Source: Burkholderiaceae bacterium
GTDB taxonomy: Bacteria; Pseudomonadota; Gammaproteobacteria; Burkholderiales; Burkholderiaceae_C
Assembly (NCBI GenBank): GCA_031253795.1
Contig: JAIRVR010000017.1
Span: 124,001 to 188,000 of the forward strand
DNA: 64,000 bases
Reading direction: 5' to 3'
Shown here in pieces: positions 56,671-64,000 of this stretch; within the stretch, counting starts at the first letter, position 1; every line of letters begins with the position of its first letter. Under the pieces are notes generated by a model that saw only the letters and a list, made by a program, of their open reading frames with translations, was not told the origin of the DNA and searched no databases. The translations under genes were made by a program, and so were the position numbers.

Positions 56671-57624
56671 ATGACGCTGAGCATCCAACACCTGTACTAC
56701 CTGGTCGGCTTCGTCCTGGCCGTCACGGCCGTGATGACGCTGCGCGACGCCAGCAATCCCAAGCGCTGGTCCAGCGGCCTGTTCTGGGCCCTGTATGCCG
56801 CCGTTTTTCTGGTGGGCAACGAGCTGTCGCCCGTGGTGGTCGGCGTCATCGCCGTGGCCATGGCCCTGATCGCGGGCTTTGGCGGCGTGGGCAGCGGCCG
56901 CCACACACCGCGCAGCGATGCCGACTACCTGGCCAGCGCACGGCGTCTGGGCAACAAGCTGTTCGCCCCGGCCCTGGCGATTCCTCTGATCACCATGGTC
57001 GGCACGCTCAGCGCCTCGCACCTGGTGTTCGGCGGCACGCCCCTGCTCGATCCCAAGAACACCACCCTGGTCAGCCTGGGCGTGGGCTGTGTGCTGGCCC
57101 TGGCCCTGGCCTGCTGGCTGACCCGCGAGACGCCTGCCCAGGGCATGCGCGAGTCGCGCCGCCTGACCGACGCCCTGGGCTGGGCCCTGGTCCTGCCCCA
57201 GATGCTGGGCATGCTGGGCCTGGTGTTCTCCGATGCCGGCGTGGGCAAGGCCGTGGCCTATGTGACCACCACCTATATCAACATGGACATCCGCTTCGTG
57301 GCCGTGGCCGTCTACGTGATCGGCATGGCGCTGTTCACCGTGGTCATGGGCAATGGCTTCGCGGCCTTCCCGGTGATGACGGGCGGCGTGGGCGTGCCCG
57401 TGCTGGTGGGCGTCTACCATGGCGATCCCGCCGTGATGGCTGCCGTCGGCATGCTGTCGGGCTACTGCGGCACCCTGCTGACCCCCATGGCCGCCAATTT
57501 CAACCTGGTGCCTGCGGCCCTGCTGGAGATCGACAAGAACGCGGTGATCCGCGCCCAGGTGCCCACGGCCCTGGCGCTGCTGACGGCCAATGTGTTCCTG
57601 CTGTATTTCCTGATGTTCCGCTGA
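56671..57624 (+). CDS. DUF979 family membrane protein
   Basis: LYYLVGFVLAVTAVMTLRDASNPKRWSSGLFWALYAAVFLVGNELSPVVVGVIAVAMALIAGFGGVG; adjacent to DUF969. Confidence 0.85.
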   Translation: MTLSIQHLYYLVGFVLAVTAVMTLRDASNPKRWSSGLFWALYAAVFLVGNELSPVVVGVIAVAMALIAGFGGVGSGRHTPRSDADYLASARRLGNKLFAPALAIPLITMVGTLSASHLVFGGTPLLDPKNTTLVSLGVGCVLALALACWLTRETPAQGMRESRRLTDALGWALVLPQMLGMLGLVFSDAGVGKAVAYVTTTYINMDIRFVAVAVYVIGMALFTVVMGNGFAAFPVMTGGVGVPVLVGVYHGDPAVMAAVGMLSGYCGTLLTPMAANFNLVPAALLEIDKNAVIRAQVPTALALLTANVFLLYFLMFR

Positions 57625-57636
57625 GGAATCAGTACC

Positions 57637-57735
57637 CCCTGAGTCGCTTCGCGCCTTCCCCTCCCGCTTCGCGGGGGGAGCGGCACCCTCGGTGCGGGGC
57701 GGCGCGGCTGGCCCAGGCCCTTCCTCGGCGTCCCC
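57637..57735 (+). repeat. Dispersed 3'-gene element, family 1, copy C
   Basis: ccctgagtcgcttcgcgccttcccctcccgcttcgcggggggagcggcaccctcggtgcggggcggcgcggctggcccaggcccttcctcggcgtccccggg. Confidence 0.75.
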
Positions 57736-57796
57736 GGGTTTCGGTCAGGGGGTGCAGGTGGAACAAGAATCGCCGAGATACCCATAAGACCTGGAT

Positions 57797-58468
57797 ATGA
57801 CGACCCAACCCACAAGCCTCCGTGTCCTGGTGACCGGCTTCGAACCCTTCGAGCAGGACCCCGTCAACCCTTCCTGGGAAGTGGCGCGCGCCCTGCACGG
57901 GGAGGTCATTGCCGGCGCCACGGTGCATGCGGAGCAGCTGCCCTGCGTGTTCGGCGCGGCCATCGCCCAATTGCACCAGTCCCTTGAGCAGGTGCGGCCG
58001 GTGCTGATCATCTGCCTGGGCATGGCCGGCGGGCGGGTGGATTTCACACCCGAGCGTGTGGCCATCAATGTGGACGATGCACGCATTCCCGACCACGCGG
58101 ACTACCAGCCCGTGGACGTGCCCGTGGTGCCCGGCGCACCCGCGGCCTATTTTTCCACCCTGCCCATCAAGGCCGTGGTGCACCAGCTGCGCGAGAAAGG
58201 CATTCCGTCGTCCGTGTCGAACACGGCGGGCACCTTTGTATGCAACCATGTGTTTTTCGCGCTGATGCACTGGCTGGCGCAAGGACGTGGCGAAGCCGGC
58301 GCGCGCGGCGGCTTCATCCATGTGCCGGCCCTGCCCGAGCAGGCGGCACGCCGGCCCGGCATGGCCAGCATGGCCCTGGCCACCCAGGTGGCCGCCCTGC
58401 GCGAAACCATTCGCACGTCCCTGACCGTGGCGCAGGACCTGAAGGAAACCGCCGGCCAGCTGCATTGA
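57797..58468 (+). CDS. pcp: Pyroglutamyl-peptidase I
   Basis: VLVTGFEPFEQDPVNPSWEVARALHGEVI...PVVPGAPAAYFSTLPIKAVVHQLREKGIPSSVSNTAGTFVCNHVFFALMHWL (catalytic Cys/His regions). Confidence 0.94.
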   Translation: MTTQPTSLRVLVTGFEPFEQDPVNPSWEVARALHGEVIAGATVHAEQLPCVFGAAIAQLHQSLEQVRPVLIICLGMAGGRVDFTPERVAINVDDARIPDHADYQPVDVPVVPGAPAAYFSTLPIKAVVHQLREKGIPSSVSNTAGTFVCNHVFFALMHWLAQGRGEAGARGGFIHVPALPEQAARRPGMASMALATQVAALRETIRTSLTVAQDLKETAGQLH

Positions 58469-58495
58469 TGCGCTGGAACCGGCGAGGAGAGAACG

Positions 58496-59254
58496 ATGAA
58501 AATGGATTTGAACAGCGACCTGGGTGAAAGCCTGGGCGCATGGCGCATGGGCGATGACGCGGCCATGCTGGATATCGTCAGCAGTGCCAACGTGGCCTGC
58601 GGCTTCCATGGCGGTGACCCGGCCGGCATCCTGGAGACGCTGAAGGCGGCCCAGGGGCGCGGCGTCATGGTCGGTGCCCATGTGTCCTACCCCGACCTGG
58701 TGGGCTTTGGCCGTCGCAACATGGACGTGGCCAGCAGCGACCTGGTGGCCAGCATCATCTACCAGATCGGCGCCCTGCAGGGTCTGGCGCAGGCGGCCGG
58801 CACGCGCGTGCGCTATGTCAAGCCGCATGGCGCCCTGTACAACACCATTGCCCAGGACCGGCGCCAGGCCGGCGATGTGATCGCGGCCATCCGCGCCATC
58901 GACCCCAGCCTGGTCCTGGTGGCCCTGGCCGGCTCGCCCCTGATCGACTGGGCGCGCGACGCGGGCCTGACCGTGGTGGCCGAGGCCTTTGCCGATCGCG
59001 GCTACACGCCCGAGGGCGCCCTGGTGTCGCGCCGCGAGCCGGGTGCGGTGCTGCACGACGTGGACCAGATCGCCGAGCGCATGCTGACCCTGGTGCGCGA
59101 CGGCGTGGTCCGGGCCGTGGACGGCAGCCTGGTGCGCATTGCCGCCGACTCCATCTGCGTGCACGGCGACAGCCCCGGCGCCGTGGCCATTGCCCGACAC
59201 CTGCGCGAACGCTTCGAACGGGAAGGCGTGCGCATCTCTTCTTTCGTGGGCTGA
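58496..59254 (+). CDS. pxpA: 5-oxoprolinase subunit PxpA (LamB/YcsF family)
   Basis: [72 protein letters not shown]. Confidence 0.95.
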   Translation: MKMDLNSDLGESLGAWRMGDDAAMLDIVSSANVACGFHGGDPAGILETLKAAQGRGVMVGAHVSYPDLVGFGRRNMDVASSDLVASIIYQIGALQGLAQAAGTRVRYVKPHGALYNTIAQDRRQAGDVIAAIRAIDPSLVLVALAGSPLIDWARDAGLTVVAEAFADRGYTPEGALVSRREPGAVLHDVDQIAERMLTLVRDGVVRAVDGSLVRIAADSICVHGDSPGAVAIARHLRERFEREGVRISSFVG

Positions 59255-59257
59255 GGA

Positions 59258-60844
59258 ATGTCCATGCGTTTTCTACCCGTCAACCGCCAGGCCCTGATGG
59301 TGGAGCTGGCCGATCTCGACGAGACGCTGGCCCTGCTGGGGTCGCTGCAGCGCGACCCCATCGCGGGCGTGCAGGAGCTGGTGCCCGCCGCGCGCACCGT
59401 GCTCGTGCAGTTCGCGCCGACCCAGGTGGGCGTGGCCGACCTGGTGCGCCGCATCGCCGCGCGCGACCTGGGCCAGCGGGCCCGGCGCAGCGATGTCCTG
59501 ATCGACATCCCCGTGCAATATGACGGCGAGGACCTGGCCGACGTGGCCCGGCTGCTGGGCATCACGCCCGAGGAAGTCGTGCGCCGCCACACGGGCAGCG
59601 AGTACACCGTGGCCTTCACCGGCTTCGCGCCCGGCTTCGCCTACCTCAGCGGCGGCGATCCGATTTTCAACGTGCCGCGCCGCAGTTCGCCGCGCACGCG
59701 CGTGCCTGCCGGCGCCGTGGCCCTGGGCGGTACGTTCAGCGCCGTCTATCCCCAGGCCAGCCCCGGCGGCTGGCAACTGATAGGTCGCACGTCGGAGCGC
59801 ATGTGGGACCTGGCACGCGCGCTTCCAGCGCTGCTGCAGCCCGGCTACCGCGTGCGCTTTGTCGATGCCGCAGGCATGGAGCATGCGGACGCCGAATCCG
59901 CGCCCGCTGCCGTGCAAGCCGAAGTGCCCGCGGGCAACGCGCTGCTTGTGAAGGCCACGGGGCTGATGACGCTGTTCCAGGACCGTGGCCGCCTGGGCCA
60001 GGCGGGGCAGGGCGTGTCGGCCTCGGGCGCCATGGACCAGGCGGCCTTCAAGGCCGCCAACCGCCTGGTCGGCAATGCCAGCGACCTGGCCGTGCTCGAA
60101 ACCGTGGGCGGTGGCCTGTCCCTGCAAAGCCGGGGCGAAACCGTGGTGGCCGTCACGGGTGCCGACGCGCCGCTGACCGTGACCACGGCCCAGGGTAGGC
60201 GCTGGAGCGTGCAGCGCTACCAGGCCCTGGCCCTGGCCGATGGCGACCAGCTTTCCCTGGGCCAGCCCGTGGCCGGTGCGCGCTGCTACGTGGCCGTGCG
60301 CGGCGGCTTCGAGGTGGCGCCCGTGCTGGGCAGTGCCTGTACCGACACCCTGGCCCATGTGGGGCCCGAGCCGCTGGCCATGGGCCAGATCCTGCCCGTG
60401 CGGCCTGCAGGTCGCACGGCCGTGGCCGCACCGGAGCTGCCGCCGCCGTTCCTGCCCGTCGCGGGCCAGGACGTGGTGCTGGACGTGGAGCTGGGCCCGC
60501 GCACCGACTGGTTCACCCCCGAGGCCGTGGCCTTGCTGGCTGGCCAGCGCTGGCAGGTCACGCCCCAGTCCAACCGCGTGGGCCTGCGCCTGGCCGGCGA
60601 AGCCGCGCTCACGCGCGCCGTGGACGGCGAGCTGCCCAGCGAGGGCACGCCCCTGGGCGCCATCCAGGTGCCGCCCAATGGCCAGCCCGTGCTGTTTCTG
60701 GCCGACCACCCGCTGACCGGCGGCTACCCCGTCATCGGCTGCGTGGCACCCCACCACCTGGACCTTGCGGGCCAGATTCCCGTGGGAGCCTGGATACGTT
60801 TCAACCCCCTGCGTGCCTTCGCGCCCTACCGGCCCGAGGCCTGA
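59258..60844 (+). CDS. Fused 5-oxoprolinase subunits PxpB-PxpC (AHS1-AHS2 / KipI-KipA)
   Basis: N-terminal EYTVAFTGFAPGFAYLSGGDPIFNVPRRSSPRTRVPAGAVALGGTFSAVYPQASPGGWQLIGRT (AHS1); C-terminal TLFQDRGRLGQAGQGVSASGAMDQAAFKAANRLVGNASDLAVLETVGGGLSL (AHS2). Confidence 0.93.
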   Translation: MSMRFLPVNRQALMVELADLDETLALLGSLQRDPIAGVQELVPAARTVLVQFAPTQVGVADLVRRIAARDLGQRARRSDVLIDIPVQYDGEDLADVARLLGITPEEVVRRHTGSEYTVAFTGFAPGFAYLSGGDPIFNVPRRSSPRTRVPAGAVALGGTFSAVYPQASPGGWQLIGRTSERMWDLARALPALLQPGYRVRFVDAAGMEHADAESAPAAVQAEVPAGNALLVKATGLMTLFQDRGRLGQAGQGVSASGAMDQAAFKAANRLVGNASDLAVLETVGGGLSLQSRGETVVAVTGADAPLTVTTAQGRRWSVQRYQALALADGDQLSLGQPVAGARCYVAVRGGFEVAPVLGSACTDTLAHVGPEPLAMGQILPVRPAGRTAVAAPELPPPFLPVAGQDVVLDVELGPRTDWFTPEAVALLAGQRWQVTPQSNRVGLRLAGEAALTRAVDGELPSEGTPLGAIQVPPNGQPVLFLADHPLTGGYPVIGCVAPHHLDLAGQIPVGAWIRFNPLRAFAPYRPEA

Positions 60845-60899
60845 CGAACCGCATGCCGCGAGGCGCCCGCCGGCGCCTTGCGGCCCCTGAAAGCAGAGC

Positions 60900-62627
60900 A
60901 TGAAAAAAGTACTGATCGCCAACCGGGGCGAAATCGCCGTCCGCATCGCCCGCGCCTGTGCCGACTACGGCGTGCAGTCCGTGGCCGTCTACGCCGATGC
61001 CGACATCGACGCCCTGCATGTGCGCATGGCCGACGAGGCCTACGGCCTCGATGGCGAGCGCCCGGCCGACACCTATCTGAATGTCGCCAAGCTCATCGCC
61101 ATCGCACGCAAAAGCGGTGCCGATGCCGTCCATCCCGGCTATGGCTTTCTCTCGGAGAGCGAGGCCTTTGCGCGCGCCGTGCTCGATGCCGGCCTGCGCT
61201 GGGTCGGCCCTTCGCCCGAGACCATTGCCCAGCTGGGCGACAAGGTCGAGGCGCGCAAGATCGCCCTGAAGGTCGGCGCCCCGCTGGTGGCCGGCACGCC
61301 CGATCCCGTCAGGGATGCCAGCGAGGTGCTGGCCTTCGCCGAGCAGCATGGCCTGCCCATCATCATCAAGGCGGCCTTCGGCGGCGGTGGCCGTGGCATG
61401 AAGATCGCATGGCGCATGGACGAGGTCGAGGAGCTGTACCACTCGGCCGTGCGCGAGGCCGTCACGGCCTTTGGCCGCGGCGAATGCTTTGTCGAACAGT
61501 TCCTGGACCGGCCCCGCCACATCGAGGCCCAGGTGCTGGCCGATACCCACGGCAACGTGGTGGTGCTGGGCACGCGCGACTGCTCGCTGCAGCGGCGCAA
61601 CCAGAAGCTGGTCGAAGAGGCTCCGGCGCCCTTCCTGAGCGACGATCAACGCCAGCGGATCCACGCGGCAGCCCGAGACATCTGCGCGGCGGCCGGCTAT
61701 GTGAGCGCGGGCACGGTGGAGTTCCTGCTCAGCCAGACCGGCGCCATTTCCTTCCTGGAGGTCAATACGCGCCTGCAGGTGGAGCACCCCGTGACCGAAC
61801 AGACCACGGGCGTGGACCTGGTGATCGAGCAGCTGCGCGTCGCCGACGGCCTGGCCCTGTCCCTGACCGAAACACCGGCACCGCTGGGCCACTCCATCGA
61901 GTTCCGCATCAACGCCGAGGACGTGGGCCGCGGCTTTCTGCCGACGCCCGGCCCCGTGGTGCGCTTCGATCCGCCCTCGGGCCCCGGTGTGCGCCTGGAT
62001 TCGGGTGTGCAGGCCGGCTCGGTGGTGCCGGGCAGCTTCGATTCGCTGATGGCCAAGCTCATCGTCAGCGGCGCCACGCGCGAGCAGGCCCTGGCCCGCG
62101 CGCGCCGCGCCCTGGCCGAGTTCCGCATCGAGGGCCTGTCCTCGGTCCTGCCCTTCCACCGCGCCGTGATTGCCCACGCCGACTTCGTGGGCCAGGACGG
62201 CTTCAAGGTCCACACGCGCTGGATCGAGTCCGACTTCGCCGAGCCCCTGGCCGCCGCCGTGCGTGCCGAGCCCATGCCCGACGCCAGCCTGGTGCGCTGC
62301 GCCGTCGAGATCGACGGGCGCCGCGTGGCGCTGGGCCTGCCGGCCGTGCTGCTGCAGGGCCTGGCCTCGGCGGGCGGGGGCGTGGCGGCCGTGCCTGCCG
62401 CCGAAGCCGTGGCCGATCCCGCCGCCGTGACCTCGCCGATCGCCGGGAACCTGCATGCCTGGAAGGTCGCGGATGGCGATACGGTCCAGGAAGGCGATGT
62501 GATCGCCGTCATGGAGGCCATGAAGATGGAGATGCAGGTGGCTGCGCACCGCAGCGGTAAGGTTTCTTTGGTGGCCGAGGCGGGGAAGGCGCAGGCGCTG
62601 GGGGCTGTGATCGCTCGGATTGGTTGA
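60900..62627 (+). CDS. Biotin carboxylase fused to C-terminal biotinyl (BCCP) domain
   Basis: [50 protein letters not shown]...; C-terminal [22 protein letters not shown] biotinylation motif. Confidence 0.94.
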   Translation: MKKVLIANRGEIAVRIARACADYGVQSVAVYADADIDALHVRMADEAYGLDGERPADTYLNVAKLIAIARKSGADAVHPGYGFLSESEAFARAVLDAGLRWVGPSPETIAQLGDKVEARKIALKVGAPLVAGTPDPVRDASEVLAFAEQHGLPIIIKAAFGGGGRGMKIAWRMDEVEELYHSAVREAVTAFGRGECFVEQFLDRPRHIEAQVLADTHGNVVVLGTRDCSLQRRNQKLVEEAPAPFLSDDQRQRIHAAARDICAAAGYVSAGTVEFLLSQTGAISFLEVNTRLQVEHPVTEQTTGVDLVIEQLRVADGLALSLTETPAPLGHSIEFRINAEDVGRGFLPTPGPVVRFDPPSGPGVRLDSGVQAGSVVPGSFDSLMAKLIVSGATREQALARARRALAEFRIEGLSSVLPFHRAVIAHADFVGQDGFKVHTRWIESDFAEPLAAAVRAEPMPDASLVRCAVEIDGRRVALGLPAVLLQGLASAGGGVAAVPAAEAVADPAAVTSPIAGNLHAWKVADGDTVQEGDVIAVMEAMKMEMQVAAHRSGKVSLVAEAGKAQALGAVIARIG

Positions 62628-62708
62628 GTTGTTGGTGGTGGTGGTCTTTTTGTGACCCTGCCCAGGGGTTGTGTTCCAAGGTCGGGTCTCGCCCCGGCAG
62701 GCGACTTG

Positions 62709-62740
62709 CCTACTTTCTTGCTGCAGGGCAAGAAAGTAGG
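62709..62740. repeat. Perfect 13-bp-stem hairpin within dispersed repeat family 2, copy 2
   Basis: CCTACTTTCTTGC-TGCAGG-GCAAGAAAGTAGG. Confidence 0.85.
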
Positions 62741-62823
62741 TCGGCCGCCGGGCCGAAACCCGGCCTCGAAAAACAAGCTCCGGCAGGGATCAGAACCAGA
62801 CCCCTGACCGAACCAGGGAAGGC

Positions 62824-64000
62824 TCAGCGACCACCCTGGAAACTGCGCGTGCTGTACAGGTCCGTGGACAGGCGCGACAGGGTCGGCAGGCCGGAGACCG
62901 CGTCCACCGGCTGGCGCTCGATGTAGTTGAAGAACACATCGGAATCGAGCACGCCGATATCCAGGCGGCGTGCATCGGGCACGGCGGCCAGGGTCTTGTA
63001 GCCGTCGCCGCCCGTGGCATTGAAGCTCAGCACGAACAGCTTGTAGGTGCGGGCCGAGTCCAGGGGTTTCCAGGTCTTGCTGGTGTTGTCGAAGACTTCC
63101 ACGCCCGACACGCGCTGGCCGGCGGCCGCCGCGGCGTTCACGTCGAAGCGCAGGCCACCCGTGTAGGGGTAGGGGCCGGTCGTGCCGCTGGCGCCGTAGA
63201 CGGCTTCCAGCCCGTCTTCCAGCATGCTCTTGACCTCGGTGCCCGTGATGTCCAGGCGGAACAGCTTGTTGCCGAAGGGCAGGACCTGGATGACCTGGGC
63301 CGCCGTGGTCTGGCCCAGCAGCGGAATGCGCACGCCGCCGCCGCTTTGCAGCGAGATGTCGGCGCCGCCATAGTGGCGGTTGGCTTCCTCCAGGTAGGCC
63401 TGGGCCACCAGCTGCTGGATGTCGCCGCCGCGCACGCTCACGCTGCCTTCGGCGTTGCAGGCCGCGCTGGACTGGCTGTAGTTCATGGTGCCGACGCCGC
63501 CGGGGACGCGGCGCGAGCACAGTTCCTGGGGCACGGTGGCGACCTGCTTGAGGTTGAACTGGGCGACCTTGTCCTTGAACGGCTGGAGCACGGCCGTGGC
63601 CTTGGCCGAGGGCTGGGTCACGCGCAGCACGCCGGTGGCGGCGACGCTGGCCTTGAGGGCCGTCTTCTGGGCATCGGTGGCGGCCTTGCCGCCGACGGTG
63701 AAGTTGTCGCCGATCAGCACATGGGGCGTTCCCGTGCACTGGGTGACGCGGCCATCGGCATCGAACTGGACCTTGAGGTCACCGACCACCTGGGCGTATT
63801 CCCAGGCCTGGACCACGCAGACGGGGCTGCCGTCCTTGTCGGTCAGGCGCGTGGGGTAGGCGCCGCCGGGCGTTCCCACGCCCGTGGTGTTGAGCACATC
63901 GGGGCCCAGCAGGGTATGGGAGTCGCCGCCCACGACCACGTCCACGCCGCTGAGCTTGGGCACGATCTGGCGGTCGTACTCGTAGCCCACGTGGCTCATG
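62824..64000 (-). CDS. Bifunctional metallophosphatase/5'-nucleotidase (partial; N-terminus beyond window)
   Basis: VVVGGDSHTLLGPDVL (metallophosphoesterase) ... GGGVRIPLLGQTTAAQVIQVLPFGNKLFRLDITGTEVKSMLEDGLEAV (5'-nucleotidase C-terminal domain). Confidence 0.9.
   Translation of the reverse strand, partial: MSHVGYEYDRQIVPKLSGVDVVVGGDSHTLLGPDVLNTTGVGTPGGAYPTRLTDKDGSPVCVVQAWEYAQVVGDLKVQFDADGRVTQCTGTPHVLIGDNFTVGGKAATDAQKTALKASVAATGVLRVTQPSAKATAVLQPFKDKVAQFNLKQVATVPQELCSRRVPGGVGTMNYSQSSAACNAEGSVSVRGGDIQQLVAQAYLEEANRHYGGADISLQSGGGVRIPLLGQTTAAQVIQVLPFGNKLFRLDITGTEVKSMLEDGLEAVYGASGTTGPYPYTGGLRFDVNAAAAAGQRVSGVEVFDNTSKTWKPLDSARTYKLFVLSFNATGGDGYKTLAAVPDARRLDIGVLDSDVFFNYIERQPVDAVSGLPTLSRLSTDLYSTRSFQGGR

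Noticed and set aside
62624-62926. 100-aa ORF after the biotin carboxylase gene
   Set aside because: Falls in the dispersed repeat/hairpin region and overlaps the convergent nucleotidase gene; likely spurious.

Overview
The window is GC-rich chromosomal DNA that looks like a betaproteobacterium (Comamonadaceae, Delftia/Comamonas-like; inferred from protein types and repeats, not proven). It is gene-dense. I saw no rRNA, tRNA, CRISPR array, prophage or IS element. Main blocks: (1) 5.5-19.2 kb, a sulfur/amino-acid locus with two paralogous four-rhodanese proteins (one with an N-terminal thiol-dioxygenase-like cupin), a second cupin, a Cys/Met-type PLP lyase, an ABC transporter with three tandem paralogous binding proteins, an aminotransferase and a D-2-hydroxyacid-dehydrogenase-like flavoprotein. 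(2) 19.8-24.2 kb, an NAD/ADP-ribose-themed cassette: DraG-type ADP-ribosylglycohydrolase, NADAR, divergent NAD-kinase-like protein, SPFH protein and a divergent NrtR-like Nudix regulator with repeated operator-like sequences. (3) A collagen-like surface protein. (4) A DauR-like regulator with a dehydratase/ornithine-cyclodeaminase-family pair. (5) An orphan RND permease next to a two-component system. (6) 35-48.4 kb, a cobalamin riboswitch, TonB receptor, BtuFCD-like importer, luciferase-like monooxygenase, CobW, CobN and ChlI/ChlD-like chelatase subunits. (7) A Crp/Fnr regulator divergent from a membrane [2Fe-2S] class III nucleotide cyclase. (8) 53.7-62.6 kb, a 5-oxoproline locus (DUF969/DUF979, Pcp, PxpA, fused PxpB-PxpC) with a biotin carboxylase/BCCP. 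Two dispersed repeat families sit just downstream of genes. Best candidates for undescribed biology are the NADAR/DraG/NADK-like/SPFH/NrtR cassette, the multi-rhodanese/cupin sulfur locus, and the split urea-carboxylase-like module set in the 5-oxoproline locus.
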